From positions 62,001 through 126,000 of the forward strand of contig NZ_JAAEDM010000006.1 in the NCBI RefSeq assembly GCF_018129065.1: a DNA stretch of 64,000 bases. The letters run 5' to 3'. A model generated the notes under the pieces. The model was not told the DNA's origin, did not search any database, and was given only the letters and a program-made list of their open reading frames with translations. The DNA is from Neoroseomonas soli. GTDB taxonomy: Bacteria > Pseudomonadota > Alphaproteobacteria > Acetobacterales > Acetobacteraceae. Positions within the stretch are counted from its first letter, which is position 1. Every line of letters starts with the position of its first letter. A program made the translations under genes and the position numbers. Below, one piece after another: positions 53,115 through 61,659 of this stretch.

Positions 53115-53153
53115 GCAAGACGCGCTACGGAAGGCGCGTCTGATCCGACGCGC
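53106..53153 (+). promoter_or_regulatory. Mutually exclusive hairpins in the rpsK-rpoA spacer
   Basis: Four arms in order: CGCGTCT (53106-53112), AGACGCGC (53118-53125), GCGCGTCT (53134-53141), GACGCGC (53147-53153). Arms 1:2, 2:3 and 3:4 can each pair perfectly over 7-8 bp, so 1:2 plus 3:4 competes with 2:3, as in an attenuator. Arm 1 overlaps the rpsK stop codon, so a terminating ribosome would cover it. Confidence 0.55.
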
Positions 53154-53191
53154 CGCTACGTGACCGGGGCAGCCGACAGGAGATTAAGATC

Positions 53192-54205
53192 GTGCTCGAG
53201 AGGAATTGGCGTTCGCTGATCGAGACGCAGAAGTCCGTCGAGATGGGGGCGGACCCGCTGCGCACGGCGACCGTCGTGCTGGAGCCGCTGGAACGCGGCT
53301 TCGGCATGACGCTGGGCAACGCGCTGCGTCGCGTGCTGCTCTCGTCGCTGCAGGGCGCCGCCGTGACGGCCATCCGCATCGACGGCGTGCTGCATGAATT
53401 CAGCAGCATCCAGGGCGTGCGGGAGGACGTGACGGACATCGTCCTCAACGTGAAGCAGCTCGCCATCCGGATGCAGGGCGAGGGGCCGAAGCGCCTCCAG
53501 CTCAACGCGACCGGCCCGGGCGAGGTCACCGCTGGGCAGATCCAGACCACCGGCGACATCGAGATCGCGAACCCCGACCTCGTGCTCTGCACGCTGGACG
53601 ACGGCGCGAAGTTCGCGATGGAGCTGACGGTCGATGTCGGCAAGGGTTACGTGCCCGCCGCAGAGAACCGCCCCGAGGACGCTCCGATCGGCCTGATTCC
53701 GGTTGATGCGATCTATTCCCCGGTCCGCCGCGTGGCCTACCGCGTGGAGCCGACCCGCGTCGGCCAGAAGACCGACTACGACAAGCTGATCCTGACGGTG
53801 GAGACCGACGGCACCCTGCTGCCGGAGGACGCCGTGGGCGTGGCCGCCCGCATCCTGCAGGAGCAGCTGCAGATCCTCGTGAACTTCGCCGAGCCGCGCG
53901 AGCGCGTCGAGGAGGAGGTCCGCGACGACCTGCCGTTCAACCGCAACCTCCTCCGCAAGGTGGACGAGCTGGAACTGTCGGTCCGCAGCGCGAACTGCCT
54001 GAAGAACGACAACATCGTCTACATCGGCGACCTGGTTCAGAAGACCGAGCAGGAAATGCTCCGCACGCCGAACTTCGGCCGCAAGTCGCTGAACGAGATC
54101 AAGGAAGTCCTCGCCTCGATGGGCCTCGGCCTCGGCATGACCGTCACCGGTTGGCCGCCCGAGAACATCGAGGAACTCGCGAAGAAGGTGGAGGAGCCCT
54201 TCTAA
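53192..54205 (+). CDS. rpoA: RNA polymerase alpha subunit
   Basis: A 337-residue alpha subunit, GTG start, AGGAG nine bases upstream. The N-terminal assembly domain has [20 protein letters not shown]; the C-terminal domain, from about residue 255, has [20 protein letters not shown] then [20 protein letters not shown], which contact UP elements and activators. Alphaproteobacterial operon order rpsK-rpoA-rplQ without rpsD. Confidence 0.98.
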   Translation: MLERNWRSLIETQKSVEMGADPLRTATVVLEPLERGFGMTLGNALRRVLLSSLQGAAVTAIRIDGVLHEFSSIQGVREDVTDIVLNVKQLAIRMQGEGPKRLQLNATGPGEVTAGQIQTTGDIEIANPDLVLCTLDDGAKFAMELTVDVGKGYVPAAENRPEDAPIGLIPVDAIYSPVRRVAYRVEPTRVGQKTDYDKLILTVETDGTLLPEDAVGVAARILQEQLQILVNFAEPRERVEEEVRDDLPFNRNLLRKVDELELSVRSANCLKNDNIVYIGDLVQKTEQEMLRTPNFGRKSLNEIKEVLASMGLGLGMTVTGWPPENIEELAKKVEEPF

Positions 54206-54232
54206 GGGCTGCCCGGGTAAGGAAATACAATC

Positions 54233-54658
54233 ATGCGTCACGGAATGGCCGGGCGTAAGCTCAACGTCACCTCCGCCCACCGCGTTGCCATGTTCCGCAA
54301 CATGGCGACCTCGCTGCTGAAGCACGAGCAGATCACCACCACCCTGCCGAAGGCGAAGGAACTGCGCCCGTACGTCGAGCGCATCATCACCCTCGGCAAG
54401 CGTGGCGGCCTGCATGCGCGCCGTCAGGCGCTCGCGCAGATCCGCGACGAGAAGGTGGTGGCGAAGCTCTTCACCGAGATCGCCGACCGCTACAAGACCC
54501 GCCAGGGCGGCTATTGCCGCGTGCTGAAGGCCGGCGTCCGCTACGGCGACGCCGCGACCATGGCGGTGATCGAGCTGGTGGACCGCAACGTGGCTGCGAA
54601 GGGCCAGGACAGCGGCCCGAAGCCGGAAGCCGCGGCGGAAGAGACCGCCGAGTCCTGA
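54233..54658 (+). CDS. rplQ: Ribosomal protein L17
   Basis: A 141-residue L17: [20 protein letters not shown], then [20 protein letters not shown] and [20 protein letters not shown]. The alanine/glutamate tail is variable. Last gene of the supercluster, followed by a strong terminator. Confidence 0.98.
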   Translation: MRHGMAGRKLNVTSAHRVAMFRNMATSLLKHEQITTTLPKAKELRPYVERIITLGKRGGLHARRQALAQIRDEKVVAKLFTEIADRYKTRQGGYCRVLKAGVRYGDAATMAVIELVDRNVAAKGQDSGPKPEAAAEETAES

Positions 54659-54685
54659 TCGCGCCTCGCCGCGACGGAAGACGCC

Positions 54686-54720
54686 AAGGGCGGATGGGCA
54701 ACCGTCCGCCCTTCTTCTTT
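54686..54720 (+). terminator. Intrinsic terminator of the ribosomal supercluster
   Basis: AAGGGCGGA (54686-54694) pairs perfectly with TCCGCCCTT (54705-54713), 10-base loop, followed by CTTCTTT. It lies 27 bp after rplQ. Confidence 0.85.
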
Positions 54721-54797
54721 GCCGCGACGACTGCGCGGCTTCCTGACGCCCGGTTGGCGGCCGCGGAGCAAGACGCGCACGGCCCGGGTACGATGAC

Positions 54798-54811
54798 GCC
54801 CCGTTACGGGG
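54798..54811 (-). terminator. Hairpin downstream of the minus-strand gene at 54830
   Basis: CCCCG and CGGGG flank TTA in a compact palindrome with additional G pairing, about 20 bp past the stop of the gene read on the minus strand. No T tract. Confidence 0.35.
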
Positions 54812-54829
54812 GGGGCGGTCGCCGTCAGT

Positions 54830-55252
54830 TCAGCGAGGACCCATGGCCTCGGCGAGGGTGGGGATGAACTCGCGCAGGCCGGGCCGGAGTGCCTCCGGCC
54901 AGGCGCGCGGGTCTGGCGGGACGGAAAGGCGAACGCCGCCGCCTTCCGTCAGCAGTAGGTAGACCCGCTCCTCATGCACATCGAAGGCGAGGAAGGCACC
55001 GCCTTCGCGGCAGCCCTCGGCGCGACAGCCGAAGCCGTAGATGTATCGGTCGCCGGCCAGAGCCACGGGCGGGCCCGGATCACGCAGGCGGGCGGCGAGC
55101 GCGCCGCGGTGCCCTCCGCTGTTGAAGCGCAGCGCCGTCGTCAGTTCGTGCCGCTGCGCCAGTGCCAGTACGGGCTGGCCGATCACGCTCTCGATCGAGT
55201 CCTGCCCCGTCGCCGGCGCCGTTAGCGACAAGCCGACAAGCAACGCCGCCAC
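54830..55252 (-). CDS. Secreted protein of unknown function, possibly Ivy-like
   Basis: About 140 residues if started at the GTG at 55252. The N terminus (VAALLVGLSLTAPATGQDS) reads as a signal peptide. The mature part has RHELTTALRFNSGGHRGALA, then YIYGFGCRAEGCREGGAFLAFDV and a short C-terminal helix. The C-x4-C loop followed by a beta strand recalls lysozyme inhibitors of the Ivy type (which have a CKPHDC loop), but similarity is too slight to claim function. The start is uncertain; longer in-frame starts would read through the hairpin repeat at 55294-55335. Downstream of a membrane protein gene on the same strand. Confidence 0.55.
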   Translation of the reverse strand: MAALLVGLSLTAPATGQDSIESVIGQPVLALAQRHELTTALRFNSGGHRGALAARLRDPGPPVALAGDRYIYGFGCRAEGCREGGAFLAFDVHEERVYLLLTEGGGVRLSVPPDPRAWPEALRPGLREFIPTLAEAMGPR

Positions 55253-55293
55253 CCCACTCGCCTGCGCGGCTCGCGACCGGCGAGACGGTCCCG

Positions 55294-55335
55294 CAAGGAA
55301 GGGAAGGGCAGTGGGGGAGGTTCTCCTCCCCAGCA
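55294..55335. repeat. Intergenic palindromic repeat, GGGGGAG-TTCN family, copy 3
   Basis: AAGGAAGGGAAGGG lead, then GGGGAGG (55314-55320), loop TTCT, CCTCCCC (55325-55331). Its orientation on the plus strand matches the copies at 2076 and 20092 even though both flanking genes run on the minus strand, so it is a repeat rather than a terminator arising by chance. Confidence 0.65.
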
Positions 55336-55353
55336 TCTTCCGCAGCAGCCCCG

Positions 55354-55983
55354 TCACAGCGGCGGCACCCGCGCCAGCGCCGCCAGGATGGCGAGCCCCG
55401 CCAGCACCCGCCCCGGTGCCACCCAGCGCTCCGGGATCCGCGCAAGGATCGATATCGCCCATCCGGCCAGCACCACCACCATCACTCCCGCCACGAAGCC
55501 CGCGCAGATCGAGGTGCTGACCAGCACCGCCTCGCGCAGCGTATCCTCCCACAGCACGGGCACGAGTGCCTGGCCATAGGCGCCGATCCGCGTCGTTGCC
55601 ACCACTGCGGCGACCAGAGGCCCGGCCCACCGCACCAGCAAGCCGCGCCAGGAGAGAACGGCGAGCACGATCAGCCAGGCGCCCTCTGCCGCCACCTCCC
55701 AGTCCGAGGGCTCTTCGCCAGGGATCCAACCATTCTCCCCGGCGGTGCCGAGGGCGACACGCCAAGCCACGGCGACGGCAGCGCCCAGCACGGCCCAGCC
55801 CCCGGCAGCGGGAAGGCCCGACGGCCCCCGTGCCAGCAGCATCAGCGCGACCGCGGCGAGGACGGGCGGCGCCGTCCGCACTTCCGCAGCCGCCGCCATC
55901 GCCCCGAACATCGTCCCCCAGGCGCCGGCCAGCAGCAGGGTCGCGATCGCGGCGACCGCAAGGGCGCCCAGCGCGGGCCGCAC
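55354..55983 (-). CDS. Polytopic membrane protein, unknown function
   Basis: A 209-residue protein with about six hydrophobic segments, including ALGALAVAAIATLLLAGAWG at the start and VSTSICAGFVAGVMVVVLAG near the end. A polar loop GTAGENGWIPGEEPSDWEVA lies mid-protein. It follows the Bug-family receptor gene with a six-base gap, on the same strand, where tripartite tricarboxylate transporters place the small membrane subunit TctB; however it is longer than TctB and I see no clear TctB motif. No large TctA subunit gene is present. Function unknown. Confidence 0.6.
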   Translation of the reverse strand: MRPALGALAVAAIATLLLAGAWGTMFGAMAAAAEVRTAPPVLAAVALMLLARGPSGLPAAGGWAVLGAAVAVAWRVALGTAGENGWIPGEEPSDWEVAAEGAWLIVLAVLSWRGLLVRWAGPLVAAVVATTRIGAYGQALVPVLWEDTLREAVLVSTSICAGFVAGVMVVVLAGWAISILARIPERWVAPGRVLAGLAILAALARVPPL

Positions 55984-55989
55984 GCGCTG

Positions 55990-56955
55990 CTACTCGATGC
56001 GGATATTCGCGTCGCGCACCAAGGTCGCCATGGCGGCGCGCCCCTCGGTGACGAAGCGCGAGAAGTCGGCCGGCATGCTGCCGACCGGCACGGCGCCCAG
56101 ACGGTCGAGGCGGGCGCGCACATCGGCTTCGACCAGGGTGGCGGCCAAGGCCTCATGCAGGCGGGCCGCGATCTCCGCCGGCATGCCGGCGGGCGCGAAC
56201 AAGCCGACCCACTCGCTGACGTCGAAGCCGGGCAGGCCGCTTTCGGCCAGCGTCGGCACATCGGGCAGGTTCGCCTGGCGCTGCGCGGTGGCCACCGCAA
56301 GGAAGCGCGCCCGCCCCGACTCGACGACCGGCCGTGCCGAGAGCGCGGTGATGAACACGCCGTCCAGGCTGCCCGCCGCGAGGTCGCGAGCCGCGTCGGC
56401 GCCGCCGCGATAGGGCACGTGCTGCACCTCGATCCCCGCCTCGCGGGCGAAGCGCGCGAGGCCGAGATGCCCCGCCGTCGCATTGCCCTGCGTGCCCATG
56501 TTGATCGTGTTCGGCTGCGCCTTGGCGCGCGCGATGAAGGCGGCGATGTCGCGCGCCGGGAAGTCCTGCTTCACCGCGACCACCTGCGGGAAGGTGCAGA
56601 CCTGGCTGATCGGCAGGAAGGCCGTGGTGTAGTCGAAGGTCAGCCCGCGCAGCAGCGCATGGTTCACGATGTGGGAAGACGCATCCCACAGCAGCGTGTA
56701 GCCGTCCGCGGCGCTGCGGGCGACCTCGCCGCCACCGATGGAGCCGCCGGCGCCGGTGCGGTTCTCGACCACGAAGGTGGCGGGCAGGCGCTCGGCCATG
56801 CGGGGCAGGATGGTGCGCGCGGCGGAATCGGCCGCGCCGCCGGCGGCGAAGGGAACGATGACCCGTACGGGGCGTGTCGGCCAGGATTGCGCGCGGGCGA
56901 TGCCGGCGAGGGGCAGCGCGGCGGCGGCGATCAGGGCGCGGCGATGGAGCGGCAT
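55990..56955 (-). CDS. Bug-family periplasmic solute-binding protein (TctC-like)
   Basis: About 321 residues from the ATG at 56955, for which GGAAGAG lies about six bases upstream; a second in-frame ATG at 56973 is possible. A signal peptide with a twin-arginine-like RRALIAAAALPLAGIARA is followed by WPTRPVRVIVPFAAGGAADS, VVENRTGAGGSIGGGEVARS, and QHVPYRGGADAARDLAAGSL with the usual DGVF(I)TAL and LPDVPTLAESGLPGF stretches. Such receptors bind carboxylates and are much expanded in Roseomonas-type bacteria, often without a cognate transporter. The ligand is not known. Confidence 0.9.
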   Translation of the reverse strand: MPLHRRALIAAAALPLAGIARAQSWPTRPVRVIVPFAAGGAADSAARTILPRMAERLPATFVVENRTGAGGSIGGGEVARSAADGYTLLWDASSHIVNHALLRGLTFDYTTAFLPISQVCTFPQVVAVKQDFPARDIAAFIARAKAQPNTINMGTQGNATAGHLGLARFAREAGIEVQHVPYRGGADAARDLAAGSLDGVFITALSARPVVESGRARFLAVATAQRQANLPDVPTLAESGLPGFDVSEWVGLFAPAGMPAEIAARLHEALAATLVEADVRARLDRLGAVPVGSMPADFSRFVTEGRAAMATLVRDANIRIE

Positions 56956-57133
56956 GGCGATCTCTTCCGGCATCAACGCGCTTCCTCTGGCCATGCGCGC
57001 CGGAGGCGTCAAGCCGCGCCGCGGTGGCGCGAGAAGCAGCGCTGTCGTCAGGGCGGTGCGCAACCTCCCCGCCCTTGTCCGTCGCGCGCTGCGGCCGGGG
57101 TGACGCGCGGCGCCGTGGCGCTACCATGGCGCC

Positions 57134-58117
57134 ATGACCACGCCGCGCTACGACGACCTCCCGCGCCCCAAGGAAGACCCCACCGGCCTGCCGCTCTCAT
57201 GGGGCGTCTGGGGCCAGGATGACCAGGTCGGCACCCTGAACCGCATCACCGATGCGACCGTCGCCGCAGCGCGGGAGGAGATCCGCGCCGGCCGCCGCTT
57301 CAACCTGAACCTGCCGCTGGACGAACCCTTCGGCGCCGCGCTCCCCGGCGCCCACCGCCGGCGGGAAGCCCCGCACCCGGTCATGGTGAAGGAGGAACAC
57401 CCGGGCCGCGTCACGCGCGACGACCGCCTCGACGGCTTCTGGCTGCAGGCGAGCACGCAATGGGACGGGTTGTCGCACTTCGCCGACCCGGCGCACGGCT
57501 TCTACAACCACGCGCCGCTGTCCTCGATCGTGCACGGCGCCGATAGCCGCAACGGCATCGACAAGGCGCTGGCGCACGGCATCGCCGGGCGGTGCGTGCT
57601 CGCGGACCTCGCGCGGCACTTCGCGCGGACGGGACGCGACTGGACGCCGATGGGCGGAAAGCGCGCGACGGCGGAGGACCTTGCCGCCTGCCTCGCGGCC
57701 GAAGGCGTGGCGCTCCGCCCGGGAGACATCCTGCTGGTGCGCACCGGCTGGCTCGAGGCCTTTCGCGCCGCGCCCGACGCCGCGGCGCGCCACCTGCTGA
57801 TCCAGGGCGAGGGCGGGGCACGCGACTATTCGGGCCTGGACGGCAACGAGCCGATGTGGCGCTTCCTTTGGGATGCCGGGATCGCCGCCGTGGCGGCCGA
57901 CAACCCGACGGTCGAGGCCTGGCCGATCTTTCCCTGGAAGCCGGCACTGCATCTCGCGATCGCACGGCTCGGGCTCTGCCTGGGCGAGTTCTTCGACCTT
58001 GAGGCGCTGGCTGCCGACAGTGCGGCCACGGGGCGGTTCACCGCGTTCTTCACGGCGGCGCCGCTGAACCTCAGGGGCGGCATCGGCAGCCCGGGGAATG
58101 CGCTGGCGATACGGTGA
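57134..58117 (+). CDS. Cyclase-family (kynurenine formamidase-like) hydrolase
   Basis: A 327-residue metal-dependent hydrolase. The fold signature STQWDGLSHFADPAHGFYNH replaces the H-x-G-T-H-x-D-x-P motif of classical members but keeps the aspartate and histidine; GVALRPGDILLVRTGWLEAF and the late NPTVEAWPIFPWKPALHLAI are family-typical. Members hydrolyse formylkynurenine, isatin or related cyclic amides; this STQWDG subgroup is of unknown substrate. It is divergent from the Bug receptor, a frequent pairing that suggests a carboxylate or amide imported substrate, but this is inference. Confidence 0.85.
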   Translation: MTTPRYDDLPRPKEDPTGLPLSWGVWGQDDQVGTLNRITDATVAAAREEIRAGRRFNLNLPLDEPFGAALPGAHRRREAPHPVMVKEEHPGRVTRDDRLDGFWLQASTQWDGLSHFADPAHGFYNHAPLSSIVHGADSRNGIDKALAHGIAGRCVLADLARHFARTGRDWTPMGGKRATAEDLAACLAAEGVALRPGDILLVRTGWLEAFRAAPDAAARHLLIQGEGGARDYSGLDGNEPMWRFLWDAGIAAVAADNPTVEAWPIFPWKPALHLAIARLGLCLGEFFDLEALAADSAATGRFTAFFTAAPLNLRGGIGSPGNALAIR

Positions 58118-58120
58118 AAA

Positions 58121-58148
58121 GGTGGGGGGAGAAGGGAGCTTCTCCTCC
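58121..58148 (+). terminator. Hairpin after the cyclase gene, related to the TTCTCCTCC repeats
   Basis: GGAGAAG (58128-58134) pairs perfectly with CTTCTCC (58139-58145) around GGAG; outer bases extend the stem. It shares AAGGTGGGGGGA lead and TTCTCCTCC with the palindromic repeat family but with a different pairing. It lies just past the stop of the cyclase gene, converging on acyP. Confidence 0.5.
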
Positions 58149-58151
58149 GCA

Positions 58152-58418
58152 CTACCTCCGCAGGAAGCCGGGCTCCTCCGGCGGATCGACGAATTCCTCC
58201 GTGATCTCGTCCACCCGCGCCAGCATCGGTCCGCGCCGGCAGGCCGAGAGCAGCGCCTGCACCGCGGCCTCCTCCCCGGCCACCAGTGCCTCCACCGCCC
58301 CGTCCGGGCGGTTGCGCACCCAACCCTGCACGCCGAGGCTCTCCGCCTGCCGCGCCATCCAGTCGCGGTAGCCCACGCCCTGCACCCGTCCGAGGATGAG
58401 GACGCGGCGCGCCTTCAT
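58152..58418 (-). CDS. acyP: Acylphosphatase
   Basis: An 88-residue acylphosphatase. The catalytic arginine is in [20 protein letters not shown] and the asparagine in [20 protein letters not shown], matching the family at standard length. It hydrolyses acyl phosphates such as acetyl or carbamoyl phosphate. Its ATG overlaps the stop of the ATP12-type chaperone gene by four bases, so they are translated together. Confidence 0.93.
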   Translation of the reverse strand: MKARRVLILGRVQGVGYRDWMARQAESLGVQGWVRNRPDGAVEALVAGEEAAVQALLSACRRGPMLARVDEITEEFVDPPEEPGFLRR

Positions 58419-59122
58419 GACCGCACCAGCGCGAGGAAGCGTTCCACCAAGGCGAGATCGGCAGCGATCCGTGCCCTGCGTTGGAGCGCCTCGGGGTCTT
58501 CGCCCCAGCGCTGCTCCTGGTAGGCTTCATCGAGCACCGCGAGGCGGTGCGCCTCCGCCGCATCGACCCGCCCGGCCGAGAGGGCGAGGGCCAGCACCAG
58601 GCTGCCCAGCCCCGGCGCCGCCAGGCCGAGCGCGGCCAGCTCCTCGGCCCGGTGCGCCTCGACCGCCGCGCGCAGCGCAGAGAGGCTGGCTTCGGGCTGC
58701 GTCACCGGCATCAGCCCCGCGGTCACCGTCAGCGGCGCACCAAAGGTCGCATCCGCCCAGTCGAGCAGCGCCTGCCACTCCCGCGCCTGCAACTCCGCGA
58801 GGTCCGGATTCTCCGCGCGGTAGCAGAGCAGGTCGGTCTCGGCGTATTTCGCCAGCCCTTCCACCATCGCCGACGGGTCGGGCGTGATGCGGTCCTGCGC
58901 GGTGCCGAGCAGGCGCGTCAGCGGCACCTGGTCCATCGACATCTCGCCCCCTTTGGCGCCGCCGGCTTCCTGCCATTCGGCGGCGATCGCCTCGGCGAGC
59001 CGGGCGGAGGGGGTGACGAGTGGCGCGCCGCCCGGCAGGCGCAGTGGCCGCCCATCAAGCAGCACGGCGTGGCCGCCCTCGGGCCGGGGGACGGCGACGG
59101 CATGATCCCAGAAGCGCTTCAT
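58415..59122 (-). CDS. ATP12-family chaperone for F1-ATPase assembly
   Basis: About 235 residues from the ATG at 59122 ([20 protein letters not shown]). ATP12-like features: [60 protein letters not shown] and a helical C terminus with [16 protein letters not shown]-like text. ATP12 stabilises the F1 alpha subunit before assembly; alphaproteobacteria share it with mitochondria. Coupled to acyP downstream. Confidence 0.9.
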   Translation of the reverse strand: MKRFWDHAVAVPRPEGGHAVLLDGRPLRLPGGAPLVTPSARLAEAIAAEWQEAGGAKGGEMSMDQVPLTRLLGTAQDRITPDPSAMVEGLAKYAETDLLCYRAENPDLAELQAREWQALLDWADATFGAPLTVTAGLMPVTQPEASLSALRAAVEAHRAEELAALGLAAPGLGSLVLALALSAGRVDAAEAHRLAVLDEAYQEQRWGEDPEALQRRARIAADLALVERFLALVRS

Positions 59123-59159
59123 GGCCGCTCCAATAGCGCCGCCGGGCGCTGCGCTCCAA

Positions 59160-61649
59160 CTACCTCCGGCCGCCGCCGAGCAGCCCGCCCAGTCCGCGCA
59201 GCAGATCCTGGGTCGTGCCCTGCAATTCCCGAGGCACTCCCGGCACCACGCGCTGCGGCGCCGGCACCGGCCCGTCGGCACCGAAGCGCGCCAGCCGCAG
59301 TTGGGTCGCGCAATCCCCGGCCTGCGATCCGCCCTGGCCGCGCAGCCATTCGACCGTCGGGTCGCGCCACAGGCGGTTCGCGAGGGTGTCGCCGATGACC
59401 TGTGTCGCCGCGCGGGCCGGGTCCACGCCCACCCGCGGCGAGGCCAGCGTCCCGCCGATGCCGACCGGCGCCCGCACGCGCACGCCGAGGATGGCGACAT
59501 CCGGCAGCAGCCGCGCGGCCAGGCCTTCCGTGGTGAGATTCACCGCCGCCACACCCTCGACGCGGCCGGCCGAGGTCTCGATCAGCAGCGCCCGGGTCCG
59601 CGCCATGCCGTCCTCGGCGACGACGCGCAGCGCCAGGCAGCGAAGGTCCAGGCCCTCGCGCGGCATGTTGGGGAAGATGAGGCCGATCAGGTCCGGCCCC
59701 AGACGCATCATCCCCGCCTGCGCCAGACGGCCGTCCACCACCGCCATCCCGGCCTCGCCGGTCAGCGTGGCGGCGATGGCGCGGGTGGTCGCGCCATGGC
59801 CGCGCACGTCGAACCGGATCTCGGCCCGGCCCTCGATGCCGGTCGCTTCCTGCCGCGCCCGGCGCAGCGCCGCGAGGTCGAGGCCGGGGCCCTCGCTGCG
59901 CAGGGCGAGCGCCACCGCGGGCGGGTTGGCACTGGCATCCAGTGTCGCCTGCCCGCGGACCGGCCCGCCGGGCGTGACCGCCGAGAAGGAGGTCAGCTGT
60001 GCCGCATCGTCGGCCAGGGCCAGAGTGCCGCGCACCTGTCGCCAATCCGTGCGGGCCACGATCAGGTGGTCCACCGAAACGTCGAGCCGCCCGCGATAGG
60101 CCCGCACCACGGCGACGGGCAGCGGCAGGTCCGGGATCACGCGGCCATCCGTCGCGACCGGTGCCTGTGCCGGTGCCGGGGTGGGGGCGGGGGTGGGCGC
60201 GGCAGCGGGCGCGGGCACCGCGGCGATCCGCCGTTCGACCAGCGTGTCGACATCGAGCCGCCCGGCCGTGACACGCCCGGTCAGCCCGACGGGCCTGCCC
60301 GGCCGGACGACGACATCGGCTTCGGCTTCGAGCGACGGCGATGCGATGCGGAACGGGGCGAGCCGCATCTCCCCCGTCAGCGCGCCCGGCGCCGTCAGCC
60401 GCCCTGCGATGCGAAGGTCGCGCAACGCCGGCGGGTCCGGCAGCAGCGGCGCCAGCGCTTCGAGATCCGGCACGGTGATGTCGAGATCGAGCCCGGCGCC
60501 GGCAAGGCTCCGCGGCTGTTCGATCCGGCCGGAGAGCTTCGCCACGGCCTCGCCGGCACCGATCTCCGCCGTGATGGCGACGGGTCGCTCGGGCGCGAAG
60601 GGCAGCAACGCGCCTGCGGCGTCGAGGCCGATCGTGGCCCGCAGGGCGACGCCGCCGAGGCTGCCCTCCGCAGTGACCTGTGCGGGGCCGTCGAGGGACG
60701 GCGCGCGCAGTTCCGCCCTCGTCAGGGCCAGGCCCGGCGCCAGTGCAGCCAGATCCGCCGCGGCCAGCCGCACCACGACATCGGAGGGCCGCCACGCGCC
60801 ATCAAGTTTCAGGGTGGCCTCGGCCGGCGGCAGCACCGGCGGCAGCGCGACGCCGGGCGCCAGCGCGGCGGCCAGTGCCAGCAGCGCGCCGGGTTCCGGC
60901 AGCGCGGCGGAGAGCGCGATGGTTCCTCCAAGCCGCCCCTCGGCAGAGACCCGGTTGCCGCCGAAGGTCAGCGTGCCGCGCAGCGGCCAGGGGGCGCCGG
61001 GCGGGGCGGGCAGGGCACCAGTCTGGGCCTCCACCGCCACCGCGACGCCGTGCAGCGTCAGGCGTGCGCCGATCGACGCCGGGCCGCCCGCTCCGAAGCC
61101 GGCCAGGCGCGCGCGCTCCACCGCCACGGTGCCGAGGCGCGGATCGGGCATGGTCAGCCGGCTGTCGGTGAGCAGCACCTCCCCGATCGCGACGCCAGGG
61201 CGCGCGGCGGGGGCGGAGGGTTCGGTGCGCGCCGGGGCCGTGGCCTCGCGCGCAGGCGGGCGGAGGTCCCAGTTCGGCGTGCCGTCGGGCAGGCGCTCGA
61301 GAAGGATGTCGGCGCCGTCGATCTCGATGCTGCGGAAGGCGACCTCCCCGCGCAGCAGGGGCAGCAGGGCGAGGCTTGCCTCGACGCGGCGGATGCGCGC
61401 CATCTCGGGCCGCGATCCGCCGGGCAGGTTGGCGAGGGTCGCGCCCTCCGCCGCCAGCCTCGGCGTCAGCCCCGGGCGCAGCGAGACCGCCCCGAGGGTC
61501 GCCGTGCGCCCGGTCGCGCCTTCGATGGCGGCGACGAGGCGCGGCGTCAGCGTGCCGGCATCGAGCGCGAAGACCAGCGCCGCGACACCGCCGGCGATCA
61601 GCAGCGCTGCCCCGCCCAGCAGCCCGACCGCCCATTTCAGCGCGCGCAT
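59160..61649 (-). CDS. AsmA-family protein
   Basis: An 829-residue AsmA-type protein: an N-terminal membrane anchor (ALKWAVGLLGGAALLIAGGV) followed by a long periplasmic part with repeated beta-strand modules such as FRSIEIDGADILLERLPDGT, the canonical AsmA early signature. Two alanine/proline linkers are seen near residues 160 and 480. The C-terminal AsmA domain includes GHGATTRAIAATLTGEAGMA and LIETSAGRVEGVAAVNLTTE. Such proteins span the envelope and are implicated in lipid transport to the outer membrane. Runs 38 bp before the ATP12 gene. Confidence 0.9.
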   Translation of the reverse strand: MRALKWAVGLLGGAALLIAGGVAALVFALDAGTLTPRLVAAIEGATGRTATLGAVSLRPGLTPRLAAEGATLANLPGGSRPEMARIRRVEASLALLPLLRGEVAFRSIEIDGADILLERLPDGTPNWDLRPPAREATAPARTEPSAPAARPGVAIGEVLLTDSRLTMPDPRLGTVAVERARLAGFGAGGPASIGARLTLHGVAVAVEAQTGALPAPPGAPWPLRGTLTFGGNRVSAEGRLGGTIALSAALPEPGALLALAAALAPGVALPPVLPPAEATLKLDGAWRPSDVVVRLAAADLAALAPGLALTRAELRAPSLDGPAQVTAEGSLGGVALRATIGLDAAGALLPFAPERPVAITAEIGAGEAVAKLSGRIEQPRSLAGAGLDLDITVPDLEALAPLLPDPPALRDLRIAGRLTAPGALTGEMRLAPFRIASPSLEAEADVVVRPGRPVGLTGRVTAGRLDVDTLVERRIAAVPAPAAAPTPAPTPAPAQAPVATDGRVIPDLPLPVAVVRAYRGRLDVSVDHLIVARTDWRQVRGTLALADDAAQLTSFSAVTPGGPVRGQATLDASANPPAVALALRSEGPGLDLAALRRARQEATGIEGRAEIRFDVRGHGATTRAIAATLTGEAGMAVVDGRLAQAGMMRLGPDLIGLIFPNMPREGLDLRCLALRVVAEDGMARTRALLIETSAGRVEGVAAVNLTTEGLAARLLPDVAILGVRVRAPVGIGGTLASPRVGVDPARAATQVIGDTLANRLWRDPTVEWLRGQGGSQAGDCATQLRLARFGADGPVPAPQRVVPGVPRELQGTTQDLLRGLGGLLGGGRR

Positions 61650-61659
61650 CGCAGCCTCC

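Noticed and set aside
55354-55983. TctB subunit of a tripartite tricarboxylate transporter
   Set aside because: Position fits, but length and segments do not match TctB and no TctA gene is present, so it is left as an unknown membrane protein.
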